Below, piece by piece: positions 41,488-50,545 of a DNA stretch of 64,000 nucleotides (the first letter of the stretch is position 1; the number at the start of each line of letters is the position of its first letter). The notes below the pieces were generated by a model. That model saw nothing but the letters and a program-made list of their open reading frames with translations, was not told the origin of the DNA and did no database searches. The position numbers and the translations under genes are program-made. Source of the stretch: Litorivita sp050633545 (GTDB lineage Bacteria > Pseudomonadota > Alphaproteobacteria > Rhodobacterales > Rhodobacteraceae); contig JBOEGS010000006.1 of the NCBI GenBank assembly GCA_050633545.1, positions 318,845 through 382,844 of the forward strand, in the 5' to 3' direction.

Positions 41488-43962
41488 TTACCTTGGCGCG
41501 ATGCGCGTGATGCCGGTCGCCGCCGCGCGGGCCAGATCGGTATCCAAAGACATCGGGATATATTCGCCGCGCCGCCATAGCTGTGCCAGATCGTCATAAT
41601 GGCGGCTCAGGAAATGCCCTGATTGACCCGTCGACAGCACAAAGACCGAACTGTCGGGATCGGCAAAATCATAGACCCCGCGATAGCCCGCCCCATGCAC
41701 GTTCTCGAAGGGCGCTTTGGCGTCGCCCGAGGTCAACCCGCGCATCAAGGTGTTGTCGCCCCCTGATGTGCTTTGGCGGATATTGACGAAATATCGCAGC
41801 AAGGGCACCTCGCCGAGCACCTGATGATCATGGGTCGCCTGATGCGCATCGCCCCAACGCAGGCTTTCAAGCTGAGTGCCGTAGCGCTCGGAGATCCAGA
41901 TCAACGCGTCATCAAGCGCCAGCCGCGCGATCTCGGGGCAGGTCTCAATCGGCGTGCTTTGCGCCACATCGCACCACGCGCTTGCCCCGTCGATATCGCG
42001 AAACACCCGCTCCAAAAACAGCGGCTCGACATGGGTATATTCATTAGCCAAGGGACCAAGATCGTCCTTGATCAAACGCGCCTGCAACATCCGCACCCAT
42101 GCGGCATAGATCAGCGGTTCGGGCATATGCTCGTTCATCTCGCCGTTCCAATTGGCCAAAAGCTCCAGTGCGCGTTGGCGCAAACGCTCTGGCGTGCCAG
42201 CGGTGGCGGCTTCGCCCGTATACCAAAGATCGGCGCCAATCAGCGGCAGAACCGCGCGCGCCGAAAAGCTCACACTGTCGAGTTGCGCTTCGATGAAGCT
42301 GTCGCGGGTATGGATTTCGCGGCTTTTCATCAACCGCTCCAACCGTCGGATCCGCTGTGTGTCGCCCCAATCAAAGCTGACGTGCATGGGGAACGGGCGA
42401 TCGACGGTTTTGTTGTTGGTATTGCCCAAAAGCCCGCCCTGCGGGGCAATGAAAGACGGGTTTGCGCTGCGCGGCAATATGCCTTGCCATTGGTTTTGAG
42501 CGATCCATCCGCGCGTGGGCTGGCGGCCTTGACTCTGGTGCTGTGCATCGCGGCGCGGCATGGCGCCGGTGGTGACCATCGCGATGTCTTGGCGGTCGGC
42601 TAGTACCACGTTCAATGAGGGCGCGATCATCGGCTCGGTCGCCGCGATGGCCGCGCGCACGGATTTGGCGCGCATCAATCCGATCACCGCATCCATCGTC
42701 GTGTCATCCCCGCTCAGCGCGGTCCAGCTCAGGCTCATGACATGGCCGCCGGGTGTGATGGTGCCGAGGTTGAATTCGCTGGCGGGTAGCACGGGGCCAT
42801 TTGACGTCCAGCGCAAAGTGACGGTCACGGGGGCGGCGTCTTTGATGTCGATGATGCTTTTGCGGGTTTCAAAGGGCGCAAATCCGGTTTGTGTCCTGTA
42901 TTCATTGGGGTTTTGGGGGTTGATCTCTTCGATGTGGAGGTCTTGGTCATCAAGGTAGGACACCGTTAATCCCCATCCCAAATCGGCGCTGCGCCCTGTG
43001 AGCACCGCCGGAATCCCGGGAATGGTGCCGCCAATGACGCCGCCGCTGGCCAGTTCCAGCCGCGCCAGATACCAGATCGACGGCGCGGAGAAGCCAAGAT
43101 GCGGATCGGCGGCCAAAAGCGTGCCGCCCGCCGCCGAACGCGCGGGGGCGGCGGCAAAAGCGTTGGAGGCTCCGGCAAAGATCGGGGCGGGAAAGGGTGA
43201 GAGTGGACCGATCGGTCTAGACGCGGTATTCGCCGCGGTTTGCAGGGGGGGCGCGCCGCGCGGCAAGAGGGCGGCATAGTCGGGCAGGCTCGCGATCCCC
43301 GCGCCGGGCGCATCGGGCAAGATGTCTTTGATCCGCGCTGGATCTGCCAGTTGCAATGAGGTGCGTGCGCGCAGGACCTCGCGCTGCAGATGGCCGGTGG
43401 TTTGCAGCGCCATGAGTTTGACCATCGCCACGGAATCGGCGGCCCCCCAAGGGGCGACGGGGGCGGAGAACATGAACATTTCGGGCGCACCGCGTCCCAA
43501 AGCATCGCGGTTGATTTCCTCAAGGCGTGCGTTCACGCCGGCGGCATAGGCTTCAAGCGCGGCGCGGGTCTCGGGGCGCAGATCGGGCAAGGAGGCGCGC
43601 GCGCGCCCGTAAAGATCGAGCCGGCGCATCAACTTATCGATTTGCAGCGTCCGCATGCCGAACATTTCGGACAATCGGCCCTGCACCGTGCGGCGCATGA
43701 CGACCATTTGCCACAACCGGTCCTGCGCATGGGAATAGCCGAGGCCAAAAAAGCTGTCGGCATCGGTTTGGCCAAGGATATGCGGCACATTGGCGTGATC
43801 GCGCACGATCTCCAAAGGTGCGGCAAGCCCTTGGGAAGTGAAGCTTTTATTATATTCCGGCAGGCTGCGCGAGGCGAGGTAATAGACCGCCAGAACCACC
43901 AGAAGCGATAGCAAGATCAACGTGCCTGCGATCCTGAGGAGCCATCGTAGAAGCATTGCCAT
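41488..43962 (-). CDS. Penicillin acylase-family N-terminal nucleophile hydrolase
   Basis: 824 residues. An N-terminal membrane anchor (LLRIAGTLILLSLLVVLAVYYLA) precedes the alpha chain (PHILGQTDADSFFGLGYSHAQDRLWQM). A linker follows, then the autocatalytic Ser266 in AGASNAF and the beta chain (LAADPHLGFSAPSIWYLARL, GLTVSYLDDQDLHIEEINP, NWNGEMNEHMPEPLIYAAW). Relatives cleave amide bonds in acyl-homoserine lactones, lipopeptides or beta-lactams in the periplasm. Start MAMLLRW; AGGACGG lies upstream. A palindrome copy sits in the linker just before Ser266, read as Ser-Arg-Pro-Ile-Gly-Pro. Confidence 0.9.
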   Translation of the reverse strand: MAMLLRWLLRIAGTLILLSLLVVLAVYYLASRSLPEYNKSFTSQGLAAPLEIVRDHANVPHILGQTDADSFFGLGYSHAQDRLWQMVVMRRTVQGRLSEMFGMRTLQIDKLMRRLDLYGRARASLPDLRPETRAALEAYAAGVNARLEEINRDALGRGAPEMFMFSAPVAPWGAADSVAMVKLMALQTTGHLQREVLRARTSLQLADPARIKDILPDAPGAGIASLPDYAALLPRGAPPLQTAANTASRPIGPLSPFPAPIFAGASNAFAAAPARSAAGGTLLAADPHLGFSAPSIWYLARLELASGGVIGGTIPGIPAVLTGRSADLGWGLTVSYLDDQDLHIEEINPQNPNEYRTQTGFAPFETRKSIIDIKDAAPVTVTLRWTSNGPVLPASEFNLGTITPGGHVMSLSWTALSGDDTTMDAVIGLMRAKSVRAAIAATEPMIAPSLNVVLADRQDIAMVTTGAMPRRDAQHQSQGRQPTRGWIAQNQWQGILPRSANPSFIAPQGGLLGNTNNKTVDRPFPMHVSFDWGDTQRIRRLERLMKSREIHTRDSFIEAQLDSVSFSARAVLPLIGADLWYTGEAATAGTPERLRQRALELLANWNGEMNEHMPEPLIYAAWVRMLQARLIKDDLGPLANEYTHVEPLFLERVFRDIDGASAWCDVAQSTPIETCPEIARLALDDALIWISERYGTQLESLRWGDAHQATHDHQVLGEVPLLRYFVNIRQSTSGGDNTLMRGLTSGDAKAPFENVHGAGYRGVYDFADPDSSVFVLSTGQSGHFLSRHYDDLAQLWRRGEYIPMSLDTDLARAAATGITRIAPR
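43204..43219. repeat. Dispersed palindrome inside the acylase gene
   Basis: TGGACCGATCGGTCTA, in the region encoding the variable linker about 14-18 residues before the catalytic Ser. Confidence 0.8.
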
Positions 43963-44046
43963 TGGGTGCCGTCCTGTTTTTGTCTTGATCTGTGCGCGTC
44001 ACGGTTTCACAACCTTTTAGACAGGATCAACGCAAGGGGAAAGTCG

Positions 44047-44922
44047 ATGACGAAATGTGCATTTTTGGGGCTGGGCGTGATGGGCTACCCGATGGCGGGG
44101 CATTTGCAAAAGGCGGGCCATGAGGTGACGGTCTATAACCGCACGCAGCGCAAGGCGACCGATTGGTCCAGTGCCTATGGCGGGGCCGATGCGGCGACGC
44201 CGCGCGCGGCGGTGCAGGGGGCGCAATTCGTGATGGCTTGCGTGGGCAATGACGATGATTTGCGCGCGGTCTGTTTGGGCGAGGAGGGCGCCTTTGCAGG
44301 GATGGACGCAGGGGCGATCTTTGTCGATCACACGACGGTTTCGGCCAAGGTGACCGCAGAGCTTTATGCGGCGGCCAAAGAAAAAGGCATTCATTTCATC
44401 GATGCACCGGTGTCGGGCGGTCAGGCGGGGGCCGAGAACGGCGCGCTGTCGGTGATGTGCGGCGGCGATGCCGCGCCCTTTGCAAAGGCCGAACCCGTTA
44501 TCGCCGCCTATGCGAAAATTTGCAAACGATTGGGCGAGAGCGGCGCGGGCCAGATGACCAAAATGTGCAACCAGATTGCGATTGCGGGGCTGGTTCAGGG
44601 GCTGTCCGAAGCCTTGCATTTCGCCCAGAAAGCCGGATTGGACGGGCGCAAGGTGGTCGAAGTGATCTCGCAAGGCGCGGCGGGCAGTTGGCAGATGCAA
44701 AACCGCTATGAGACGATGCTTGACGGTGAATTCGAGCATGGGTTCGCGGTGGATTGGATGCGCAAGGATTTGGGAATTTGCCTGTCCACCGGCGACGAGA
44801 TTGGCGCAAGTCTTCCGGTGACGGCTTTGGTTGACCAGTTCTACAAAGACGTGCAGCGCATGGGCGGCGGGCGCTATGACACGTCGAGCCTGATCAAACG
44901 GCTGACTGACACGGGCGAATAG
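44047..44922 (+). CDS. Beta-hydroxyacid dehydrogenase, 3-hydroxyisobutyrate/tartronate-semialdehyde type
   Basis: 291 residues. The NAD(P) site GLGVMGYPMAGHLQKAGHEV opens the protein, with the substrate motif DAPVSGGQAGAENGALSVMCGG and the catalytic Lys in GAGQMTKMCNQI. It should oxidise or reduce a short beta-hydroxyacid in valine or glycerate metabolism; the family is too uniform to name the substrate. AAGGGGA precedes the ATG. The TAG stop is itself the first three bases of a palindrome copy. A strong bidirectional terminator separates it from icd. Confidence 0.88.
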   Translation: MTKCAFLGLGVMGYPMAGHLQKAGHEVTVYNRTQRKATDWSSAYGGADAATPRAAVQGAQFVMACVGNDDDLRAVCLGEEGAFAGMDAGAIFVDHTTVSAKVTAELYAAAKEKGIHFIDAPVSGGQAGAENGALSVMCGGDAAPFAKAEPVIAAYAKICKRLGESGAGQMTKMCNQIAIAGLVQGLSEALHFAQKAGLDGRKVVEVISQGAAGSWQMQNRYETMLDGEFEHGFAVDWMRKDLGICLSTGDEIGASLPVTALVDQFYKDVQRMGGGRYDTSSLIKRLTDTGE

Positions 44923-44935
44923 ACCGATTGGTCTA
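44920..44935. repeat. Dispersed palindrome overlapping the reductase stop
   Basis: TAGACCGATTGGTCTA; bases 44920-44922 are the TAG stop codon of the plus-strand gene. Confidence 0.92.
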
Positions 44936-44960
44936 ATGGACTAAGCTGTTGTTACAATGA

Positions 44961-44990
44961 AAAAGACCGGCCTTTGAGGGCCGGTCTTTT
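44961..44990. terminator. Strong bidirectional terminator before icd
   Basis: AAAAGACCGGCC at 44961-44972 and GGCCGGTCTTTT at 44979-44990 form a perfect 12-bp stem with a six-base loop between convergent genes. Confidence 0.9.
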
Positions 44991-45039
44991 GCTTTGTTGT
45001 GATGCCTTCGGCGAGGATATTTGGCGAACCTGCAAAGGG

Positions 45040-46263
45040 TCAGGCGAGAGCCGCGTCGAGAGCCTTGCCAAGGTTTTCGTCGATTTTCTCCAAGAACCCC
45101 ATGGTGGTGAGCCATTTTTGATCCGGCCCGACCAAGAGGGCGAGGTCTTTGGTCATGAAGCCGCTTTCGACGGTGTCGACCACCACACGCTCCAACGTTT
45201 CGGCAAAGGTCTTGAGCGCCGCGTTGTCGTCGAGCTTGGCGCGGTGTTTGAGCCCGCCGGTCCACGCGTAGATCGAGGCGATGGAGTTGGTCGAGGTGGC
45301 TTCGCCCTTTTGATGCTGTCGGTAATGGCGGGTGACGGTGCCATGGGCGGCTTCGGCTTCGACAATCTTGCCGTCCGGCGTCATGAGTTGCGAGGCCATG
45401 AGGCCCAGCGAGCCAAAACCTTGGGCGACGGTATCCGATTGCACGTCGCCGTCGTAGTTTTTGCAGGCCCAAACAAAACCGCCGTTCCATTTCATACAGC
45501 AGGCGACCATATCGTCGATCAGCCGGTGTTCGTACCAGATGCCTGCCTTTTTGAAGGCCTCTTCGAATTCTTGCTCATAGATCTCTTGGAAGATTTGCAA
45601 GAACTGCCCATCATATTGTTTCAAAATGGTATTTTTGGTCGACAGATAGACCGGCCAGCCCATCATCAGGCCGTAGTTAAGCGAGGCGCGGGCGAAATCG
45701 CGGATCGAGGCGTCGAGGTTATACATGCCCATGAATACCCCCGAGGAGGGCGCGTCATAGACGTCGCGTTCGATCACTGTGCCGTCCTCGCCGACGAATT
45801 TCATCGTCAGTTTGCCCGCGACAGGGAATTTGAAATCGCTGGCTTTATATTGGTCGCCAAAGGCATGGCGGCCGATGACGATGGGTTTGGTCCATCCAGG
45901 CACGAGGCGCGGCACATTGCGGCAAATGATCGGTTGGCGAAACACCACACCGCCGAGGATGTTGCGGATGGTGCCATTGGGCGAGGGCCACATTTTCTTG
46001 AGGCCGAATTCTTCGACGCGCGCCTCGTCCGGCGTGATGGTGGCGCATTTGACGCCGACGCCGCGCGCCTTGATCGCCTCGGCGGCGTCGATCGTGATTT
46101 GATCACCGGTCTCGTCGCGCGCCTCCATCCCCAGATCGTAATACTCCAGATCGACATCCAGATAAGGCAGGATCAGCTTGTCCTTGATAAATTGCCACAT
46201 GATGCGGGTCATTTCATCGCCGTCGAGTTCGACAACGGGGTTCTCTACTTTGATCTTTGACAT
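45040..46263 (-). CDS. icd: NADP-dependent isocitrate dehydrogenase
   Basis: 407 residues of the dimeric, eukaryote-like IDH group (VVELDGDEMTRIMWQFIKDKLILPYLD at the N-terminus). Conserved parts are KMWPSPNGTIRNILGGVVFRQPI for substrate contact, YNLDASIRDFARASLNYGL, and the metal-binding SDTVAQGFGSLGLMAS with EAAHGTVTRHYRQHQKGE. It produces 2-oxoglutarate in the TCA cycle and supplies the carbon skeleton for ammonia assimilation. GGAAGGATC precedes the ATG. Confidence 0.97.
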   Translation of the reverse strand: MSKIKVENPVVELDGDEMTRIMWQFIKDKLILPYLDVDLEYYDLGMEARDETGDQITIDAAEAIKARGVGVKCATITPDEARVEEFGLKKMWPSPNGTIRNILGGVVFRQPIICRNVPRLVPGWTKPIVIGRHAFGDQYKASDFKFPVAGKLTMKFVGEDGTVIERDVYDAPSSGVFMGMYNLDASIRDFARASLNYGLMMGWPVYLSTKNTILKQYDGQFLQIFQEIYEQEFEEAFKKAGIWYEHRLIDDMVACCMKWNGGFVWACKNYDGDVQSDTVAQGFGSLGLMASQLMTPDGKIVEAEAAHGTVTRHYRQHQKGEATSTNSIASIYAWTGGLKHRAKLDDNAALKTFAETLERVVVDTVESGFMTKDLALLVGPDQKWLTTMGFLEKIDENLGKALDAALA

Positions 46264-46367
46264 ATGTGCGATCCTTCCCAGATTTCGCGGGCCGTGGCCG
46301 CGTTTACGCTAACGCATGCGCCGCATTTGGGGAAGCTAGCGGGCAAACCTATACAGAATGTGTAGAT

Positions 46368-47576
46368 TCACGCGGCGCGGGTCTCAATGCTGTTCATGCG
46401 CAGCATGGTGACAAACCCACAGATTGACATGGCCGTGACCCCGAGGATCAGCGGCAAAGGCGTGCCATCAAATAGTTGCCCGACCGCAGCACCGAAAAGC
46501 GCCCCGCCAAGGGTCGAAAAGGCGCCGATGATGGAGGAGCCAAGCCCCGCGATATGGCCAAGAGGCTCCAACGCCAGCGCGTTGAGATTGCCCAAGGTCA
46601 GACCCATTTGGAAAAACACGATGGATTGCCACGCAAGATAGGCCGCAAACAGCGCGCCAAGCGCGGGGCCGGTCGCATAGAAGCCCAGCATCAGGGCGCT
46701 GGCGAGGATCATCGCGGCCAAAACACCGGTGACCATGCGCCACATGCCAAAGCGCACCACAAGCGCGGCGTTGAGCATATTGGCGGCGGCGACGCAGAGC
46801 GCCATGGCAAAGAACCAAAAAGTGAAGGAAGTGGATTTTTCAAACGTTAAATCAAAGATTTGCTGGATCATTGTGATGGATGAAAACAACATGCCAAAGC
46901 ACATGGTTTGCACCAGTATCGATTGGCGCACCATGGCGATCGAGAGCATCTCGCGCGTGGCTGTGGCAAGCTGGCGCAAGTTGAGCGGGCGGCGGCGGTC
47001 CTTGGGCAGAGGCTCGTCAAGGCGCAGCCCCATCCAGAGCACCGAAACAAGAGAAAAGGCGATAAAAGCGAGGAAGATGCCGCGCCATCCGGTCACGGCC
47101 ATGATCCCGAGGCCGATCATCGGGGCGACCGCAGGGATCATGGTGAAAACCATCATGACAAAAGACATCAACCGCGCCATTTCGCGGCCCGAATACAGAT
47201 CACGGATCACCGCGAGCGAGATGGTGCGCGGGCCCGCGGCGCCGAGGCCTTGCAAGAACCGTGCGGCGATCATCATTTCAATGGTCGGCGCGGCGTAGCT
47301 CAGCGCCGCCCCCAATATATAAAGCGCCGCCGTCGCGATGATCATCGGCTTGCGCCCGAAGCTGTCCGACAGCGGGCCGGTGAACAGCGTGCCGATCCCC
47401 ATGCCGATGACAAAAGCGGCGATGATAAATTGCGCTTGATTGATATGGTCCGGTGTCAGCTCTTGGGCGATCTGAGGCAAGGCGGGCAGCATCGAGTCGA
47501 CCGAAAAGGCGACGGTCGCCACCATCATGGCCATCAGGGCGATAAATTCGGCGCGCGATGTCAGTTTCGGGATCAT
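46368..47576 (-). CDS. MFS transporter, Bcr/CflA-type exporter
   Basis: 402 residues, twelve membrane helices. Helix 1 holds the Bcr/CflA-type VDSMLPALPQI, loop 2-3 has GPLSDSFGRKPMIIA (motif A) and helix 4 onward has ARFLQGLGAAGPRTISLAVIRDLYSG. These export drugs, sulfonamides or metabolites such as cysteine. No regulator gene is attached. Start MIPKLTSRAEF; the ribosome binding site is weak. Confidence 0.9.
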   Translation of the reverse strand: MIPKLTSRAEFIALMAMMVATVAFSVDSMLPALPQIAQELTPDHINQAQFIIAAFVIGMGIGTLFTGPLSDSFGRKPMIIATAALYILGAALSYAAPTIEMMIAARFLQGLGAAGPRTISLAVIRDLYSGREMARLMSFVMMVFTMIPAVAPMIGLGIMAVTGWRGIFLAFIAFSLVSVLWMGLRLDEPLPKDRRRPLNLRQLATATREMLSIAMVRQSILVQTMCFGMLFSSITMIQQIFDLTFEKSTSFTFWFFAMALCVAAANMLNAALVVRFGMWRMVTGVLAAMILASALMLGFYATGPALGALFAAYLAWQSIVFFQMGLTLGNLNALALEPLGHIAGLGSSIIGAFSTLGGALFGAAVGQLFDGTPLPLILGVTAMSICGFVTMLRMNSIETRAA

Positions 47577-47696
47577 GGGGCGGCTCCGGCGGTTTTCCTA
47601 ATATGGGCCTAGCAGTTGCTGCGTTGCAGCGCCAGAGGGGGCGCCTGCGATCCCTCTGTGCGAAAATCCACAGGCTGGCGTTGCGCATATGGTGCG

Positions 47697-47712
47697 TAGA
47701 CCGATTGGTCTA
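47697..47712. repeat. Dispersed palindrome overlapping the K+ channel stop
   Basis: TAGACCGATTGGTCTA. On the minus strand, 47712-47710 is the TAG stop codon of the channel gene. Confidence 0.92.
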
Positions 47713-48099
47713 ATCGCCAGATTTGGTGTCATCTGAGGGCGCATCATCGGCGTTATCGGCTTTGGGTTCCGTCGGTTTATGCCGGTTGTGATGACCATGA
47801 CCCAATTGCGCGACCAACCATTCGGTATGTTCCTCGCGCTTGCGGGCGGCAAAGGCTCCGAATTGCTGCAGCGCGACGGCAAAAACGCCCAGTCCGAGAA
47901 AAATGAACACGGTTGTGCCGATTTTTCCAAGCGCCGTGGCGGGCACGATGGAGCCATAACCAACGGTCGAGAGCGTCACCACGGTAAAGAAATAACTGTC
48001 GAGCCATGACCAGCCTTCAACATGGTGAAAGAACACCGTGCCGCCCGCAACAATCAGCAGCAAAGTGGCGACCAAAGCGAAGGCGTTGAAGATCCGCAT
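47710..48099 (-). CDS. Two-helix potassium channel
   Basis: 129 residues: helix 1 (AFALVATLLLIVAGGTVFFH), a pore helix with the K+ filter TLSTVGYGSIVP, helix 2 (IGTTVFIFLGLGVFAVALQQFGA), and a polar His/Asp-rich tail (GHGHHNRHKPTEPK...). This is a minimal KcsA-like or Ion_trans_2 pore with no RCK domain. It should form tetramers in the inner membrane. AGGAGG lies before the ATG, only one base after the FrnE-like stop, so the two are one operon. Confidence 0.9.
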   Translation of the reverse strand: MRIFNAFALVATLLLIVAGGTVFFHHVEGWSWLDSYFFTVVTLSTVGYGSIVPATALGKIGTTVFIFLGLGVFAVALQQFGAFAARKREEHTEWLVAQLGHGHHNRHKPTEPKADNADDAPSDDTKSGD

Positions 48100-48100
48100 C

Positions 48101-48739
48101 TTACGCCTCCTGCTGTGCGGCGATATCCTCCATCACCTGCGTCCAAAGCGCAGTCGGCTGTGCGCCCGGGACGGCGTGTTGGCTGGCGATGATATGCGTG
48201 GGGACCGAATTCACGCCCATGTTGCGAAACTGTGTCTCGCGTTCGGACAATTCGGCGCGATCCGCATCAGAGGCCAGAAGCCGCAACACCAGCGAGGCGT
48301 CGATACCAACGCTATCGGCAATATCGGCCAGAACATCCGCTTGCCCGATGTCGCGCCCCTGTTGAAAATAGGCGGCAAAGAGGCGCGAGACAACGGCGGT
48401 TTGTTTGCCCTCTACCTTCGCCCAGTGGATCAGCCGATGCGCATCAAACGTATTGGGTGTGCGGGTGATGGCGGAAAAATCGATCTCCAAACCGATGCTC
48501 TGCGCATGTTTGGCGATCTTGCCGTAAACATCAATCGCGCCCTGCTTGCCGCCGAATTTCGCCTCCAGATAGGCGCGCCGGTCCATGCCTTCGGGCGGCA
48601 TGTCGGGGTTAAGCTGGAAGGGATGCCATTCGATCACAAAGGGGTGGTCGGGGCGCGCTTCGAGCGCGCGATCAAGCTGCGCCTTGCCAATAAAGCACCA
48701 CGGGCAGATCGGATCAGAGATAATATCGAGCTTGACCAT
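48101..48739 (-). CDS. DsbA-like oxidoreductase, FrnE subgroup
   Basis: 212 residues of thioredoxin fold with a helical insert. The active site CPWC lies in SDPICPWCFIGKAQLDRAL at about residues 11-14; the cis-Pro region is MGVNSVPTHIIASQHAVPGAQP. FrnE-type proteins are cytoplasmic thiol-disulfide oxidoreductases linked to redox stress and polyketide enzymes. No signal peptide is present. The ATG follows AAGGAGG. It is upstream of, and coupled to, the potassium channel gene. Confidence 0.9.
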   Translation of the reverse strand: MVKLDIISDPICPWCFIGKAQLDRALEARPDHPFVIEWHPFQLNPDMPPEGMDRRAYLEAKFGGKQGAIDVYGKIAKHAQSIGLEIDFSAITRTPNTFDAHRLIHWAKVEGKQTAVVSRLFAAYFQQGRDIGQADVLADIADSVGIDASLVLRLLASDADRAELSERETQFRNMGVNSVPTHIIASQHAVPGAQPTALWTQVMEDIAAQQEA

Positions 48740-48845
48740 GTGGCCTCCTTTTGCACCCATCCTTGGTAAGCGCCGCGCGCTCAAAGGGGAAGGGGCAATT
48801 GCCGCGCCAAGATTTGCAAAGAGAGCGCGCCGCCGGTTTGCAAAG

Positions 48846-50381
48846 TCACGCGCCGCGCAGGCGCGCTTCGTGTTCAATCTTGAGCGTGCGGCGCGACAGC
48901 TTGCCATTGGGGTTGAGCGGCAGATGCGGCAGGCGGATATAGGCGCGTGGCTGTTTGTAGCGCGCCAGACGGGCGGCGGCAAAGGCGCCGAGCGCCTCTT
49001 CGTCAATCTCTTCGTCGCTGGTGTAGAAGGCCATGATGACGCTGGCGCCCTGTTTGACCTCGATATCGATGACGCCGACCTCGTGGATTTGCGGGTGGGG
49101 CAAAAGCGCGGCTTCGACCTCGAGCGGCGAGACGCGAAACCCGCCCGCATTCATCATATCATCGAGACGACCAAGATAGGAAATCTCTGCGTTCTCGTTC
49201 ATAACGCCCTGATCTCCGGTGATAAACCAGTCGCCAGAGAATTTCGCGGCGGTCTCGTCCTCGGCCCCGAAATAGCCAAGCATGAGCCCCAGATCGGAGC
49301 GGTGCACCGCGATGGTTCCGGCGCTGCCGAGCGGGACGATTTCGCCGGTCTCGGCGTTAATCAAGGCGACGCGGCGGCCGGTTTGGGGGCGTCCGATTGC
49401 CCCGTCATGCGCAGGGGCGCTCGGGCTGGAGGAGATGAAGGTCGAGCATTCGGACATGCCATAGGCCTCATATATTTGCCCGCCGGTGGCGCTTTGCCAT
49501 GCGGCCCTGAGCGGGGCAGAGAGCTTTTCTCCGGCGGCCAAGCCGTGCCGCAGGTCAGGCAGTTCGGGAAAATCGGTATGGTTTAACATCTTGCGATAAA
49601 CCCCTGGTGCAGCGGCAAAAATGCTGGCCTTGTGGTGGCGCAAGAGGTCGGGCAGGGTGGCGGGATCGGTGCCTTCGGCGGGGATCAATGCCGTCGCGCC
49701 AAGGCTCCATGGATCCATCAAGCCGGTGCCAAGGGTGAAGGTCCAGTTGAACCCGCCTGCATGGAGCAAGCGGTCCGAGGCGCGCAGCCCATACCAGCCC
49801 TCATGCATCATCCGGCGCGCCCAAATCGCACGGTGCGCATGGCAGACCGCGCGCGGCTGACCGGAGGTGCCGGAGGTGTAGACGATATAGGCCAAGCGCT
49901 CGGGATCACCCATATCAAAATCGGCGGGCGGCAGGGCGTGCATTTGCTCCAATTCCGCCTGCCCGATCTCGTGGCAGCCGCTGTTTTCAGGCAGGGCAAT
50001 GCCGTCGCTATAGAGGATGGCGGCGGGCGCAAGGCTGCTCACTATCTTGGAGACTTCGCGCGCGGTGAGCTGCGCCGATGTGGGCACGGGCACCATGCCA
50101 GCCGTGATCGCCCCCAGATAGGAGAGCGGGAAATCAACCGTATTTCCCAGCCGCATCAATATCTTGTCGCCCGACTTTAAACCGCGTGCCAACAGGCCCG
50201 TGGCGATCCCGCGCACGGCGGATTCCAGCGCGCTATAGCTCCATCGCTCGACGTGATCGGGATGCAAAATCTCGAGCGCGGGTTTGTCACCCATATCGCG
50301 CGCATGGGCGAGCACATAGGCGGCAAGGTTGAACGGAGCGGGGCAAGGCGCGGCGGGGCCTGCGTCAAAGTGAGATGTCAT
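48846..50381 (-). CDS. Acyl-CoA synthetase/benzoate-CoA-ligase-like AMP-forming enzyme
   Basis: 511 residues of the ANL superfamily. Core motifs are YIVYTSGTSGQPRAVCHAH (P-loop), YEAYGMSECSTFIS, the hinge TGDQGVMNENAEISYLGRLDDMMNAGGFRVSP and the catalytic Lys in PNGKLSRRTLK. It should adenylate a carboxylic acid and load it on CoA; the pattern resembles benzoate-type and long-chain ligases, but the acid is unknown. No strong ribosome binding site before the ATG. Nothing nearby fixes the pathway. Confidence 0.88.
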   Translation of the reverse strand: MTSHFDAGPAAPCPAPFNLAAYVLAHARDMGDKPALEILHPDHVERWSYSALESAVRGIATGLLARGLKSGDKILMRLGNTVDFPLSYLGAITAGMVPVPTSAQLTAREVSKIVSSLAPAAILYSDGIALPENSGCHEIGQAELEQMHALPPADFDMGDPERLAYIVYTSGTSGQPRAVCHAHRAIWARRMMHEGWYGLRASDRLLHAGGFNWTFTLGTGLMDPWSLGATALIPAEGTDPATLPDLLRHHKASIFAAAPGVYRKMLNHTDFPELPDLRHGLAAGEKLSAPLRAAWQSATGGQIYEAYGMSECSTFISSSPSAPAHDGAIGRPQTGRRVALINAETGEIVPLGSAGTIAVHRSDLGLMLGYFGAEDETAAKFSGDWFITGDQGVMNENAEISYLGRLDDMMNAGGFRVSPLEVEAALLPHPQIHEVGVIDIEVKQGASVIMAFYTSDEEIDEEALGAFAAARLARYKQPRAYIRLPHLPLNPNGKLSRRTLKIEHEARLRGA

Positions 50382-50408
50382 GGCGCAGTTCTAAGCCCTG
50401 CGCAGGGA

Positions 50409-50424
50409 TGAGACAAGCGGTCTA
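50409..50424. repeat. Degenerate palindrome at the entericidin-like stop
   Basis: TGAGACAAGCGGTCTA; the GGTCTA arm is intact and the other arm is decayed (AGAC/GTCT symmetry remains). The lipoprotein TAG stop lies in the intact arm. Confidence 0.4.
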
Positions 50425-50544
50425 GAACCAGTTTGAGGCGCGCTGTGCACCGCCGGAAATATCGCGGCCCAAGCCTTCGACCGTGGCACAGCCCGCAAGG
50501 GCAGCGGCGAGCAACATCACACTGGCTATTGATTTGAGCGGCAT
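50422..50544 (-). CDS. Entericidin A/B-type small lipoprotein
   Basis: 40 residues, too short for routine ORF listing: MPLKSIASVMLLAAALAGC followed by ATVEGLGRDISGGAQRASNWF. The lipobox is LAGC, and the GLGRDISGGAQ core is typical of entericidins (VxGxGxDI..GG..I). Relatives are short outer-envelope lipoproteins linked to stationary-phase cell lysis. AGGAGG precedes the ATG. It begins one base after the stop of the YejA-like binding protein, so it is in that operon. No antidote-like second entericidin is seen. Confidence 0.8.
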   Translation of the reverse strand: MPLKSIASVMLLAAALAGCATVEGLGRDISGGAQRASNWF

Positions 50545-50545
50545 T

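Noticed and set aside
44155..44170. Another palindrome copy (GCGACCGATTGGTCCA)
   Set aside because: Two bases of the left arm differ and the core alone occurs by chance in GC-rich coding DNA.
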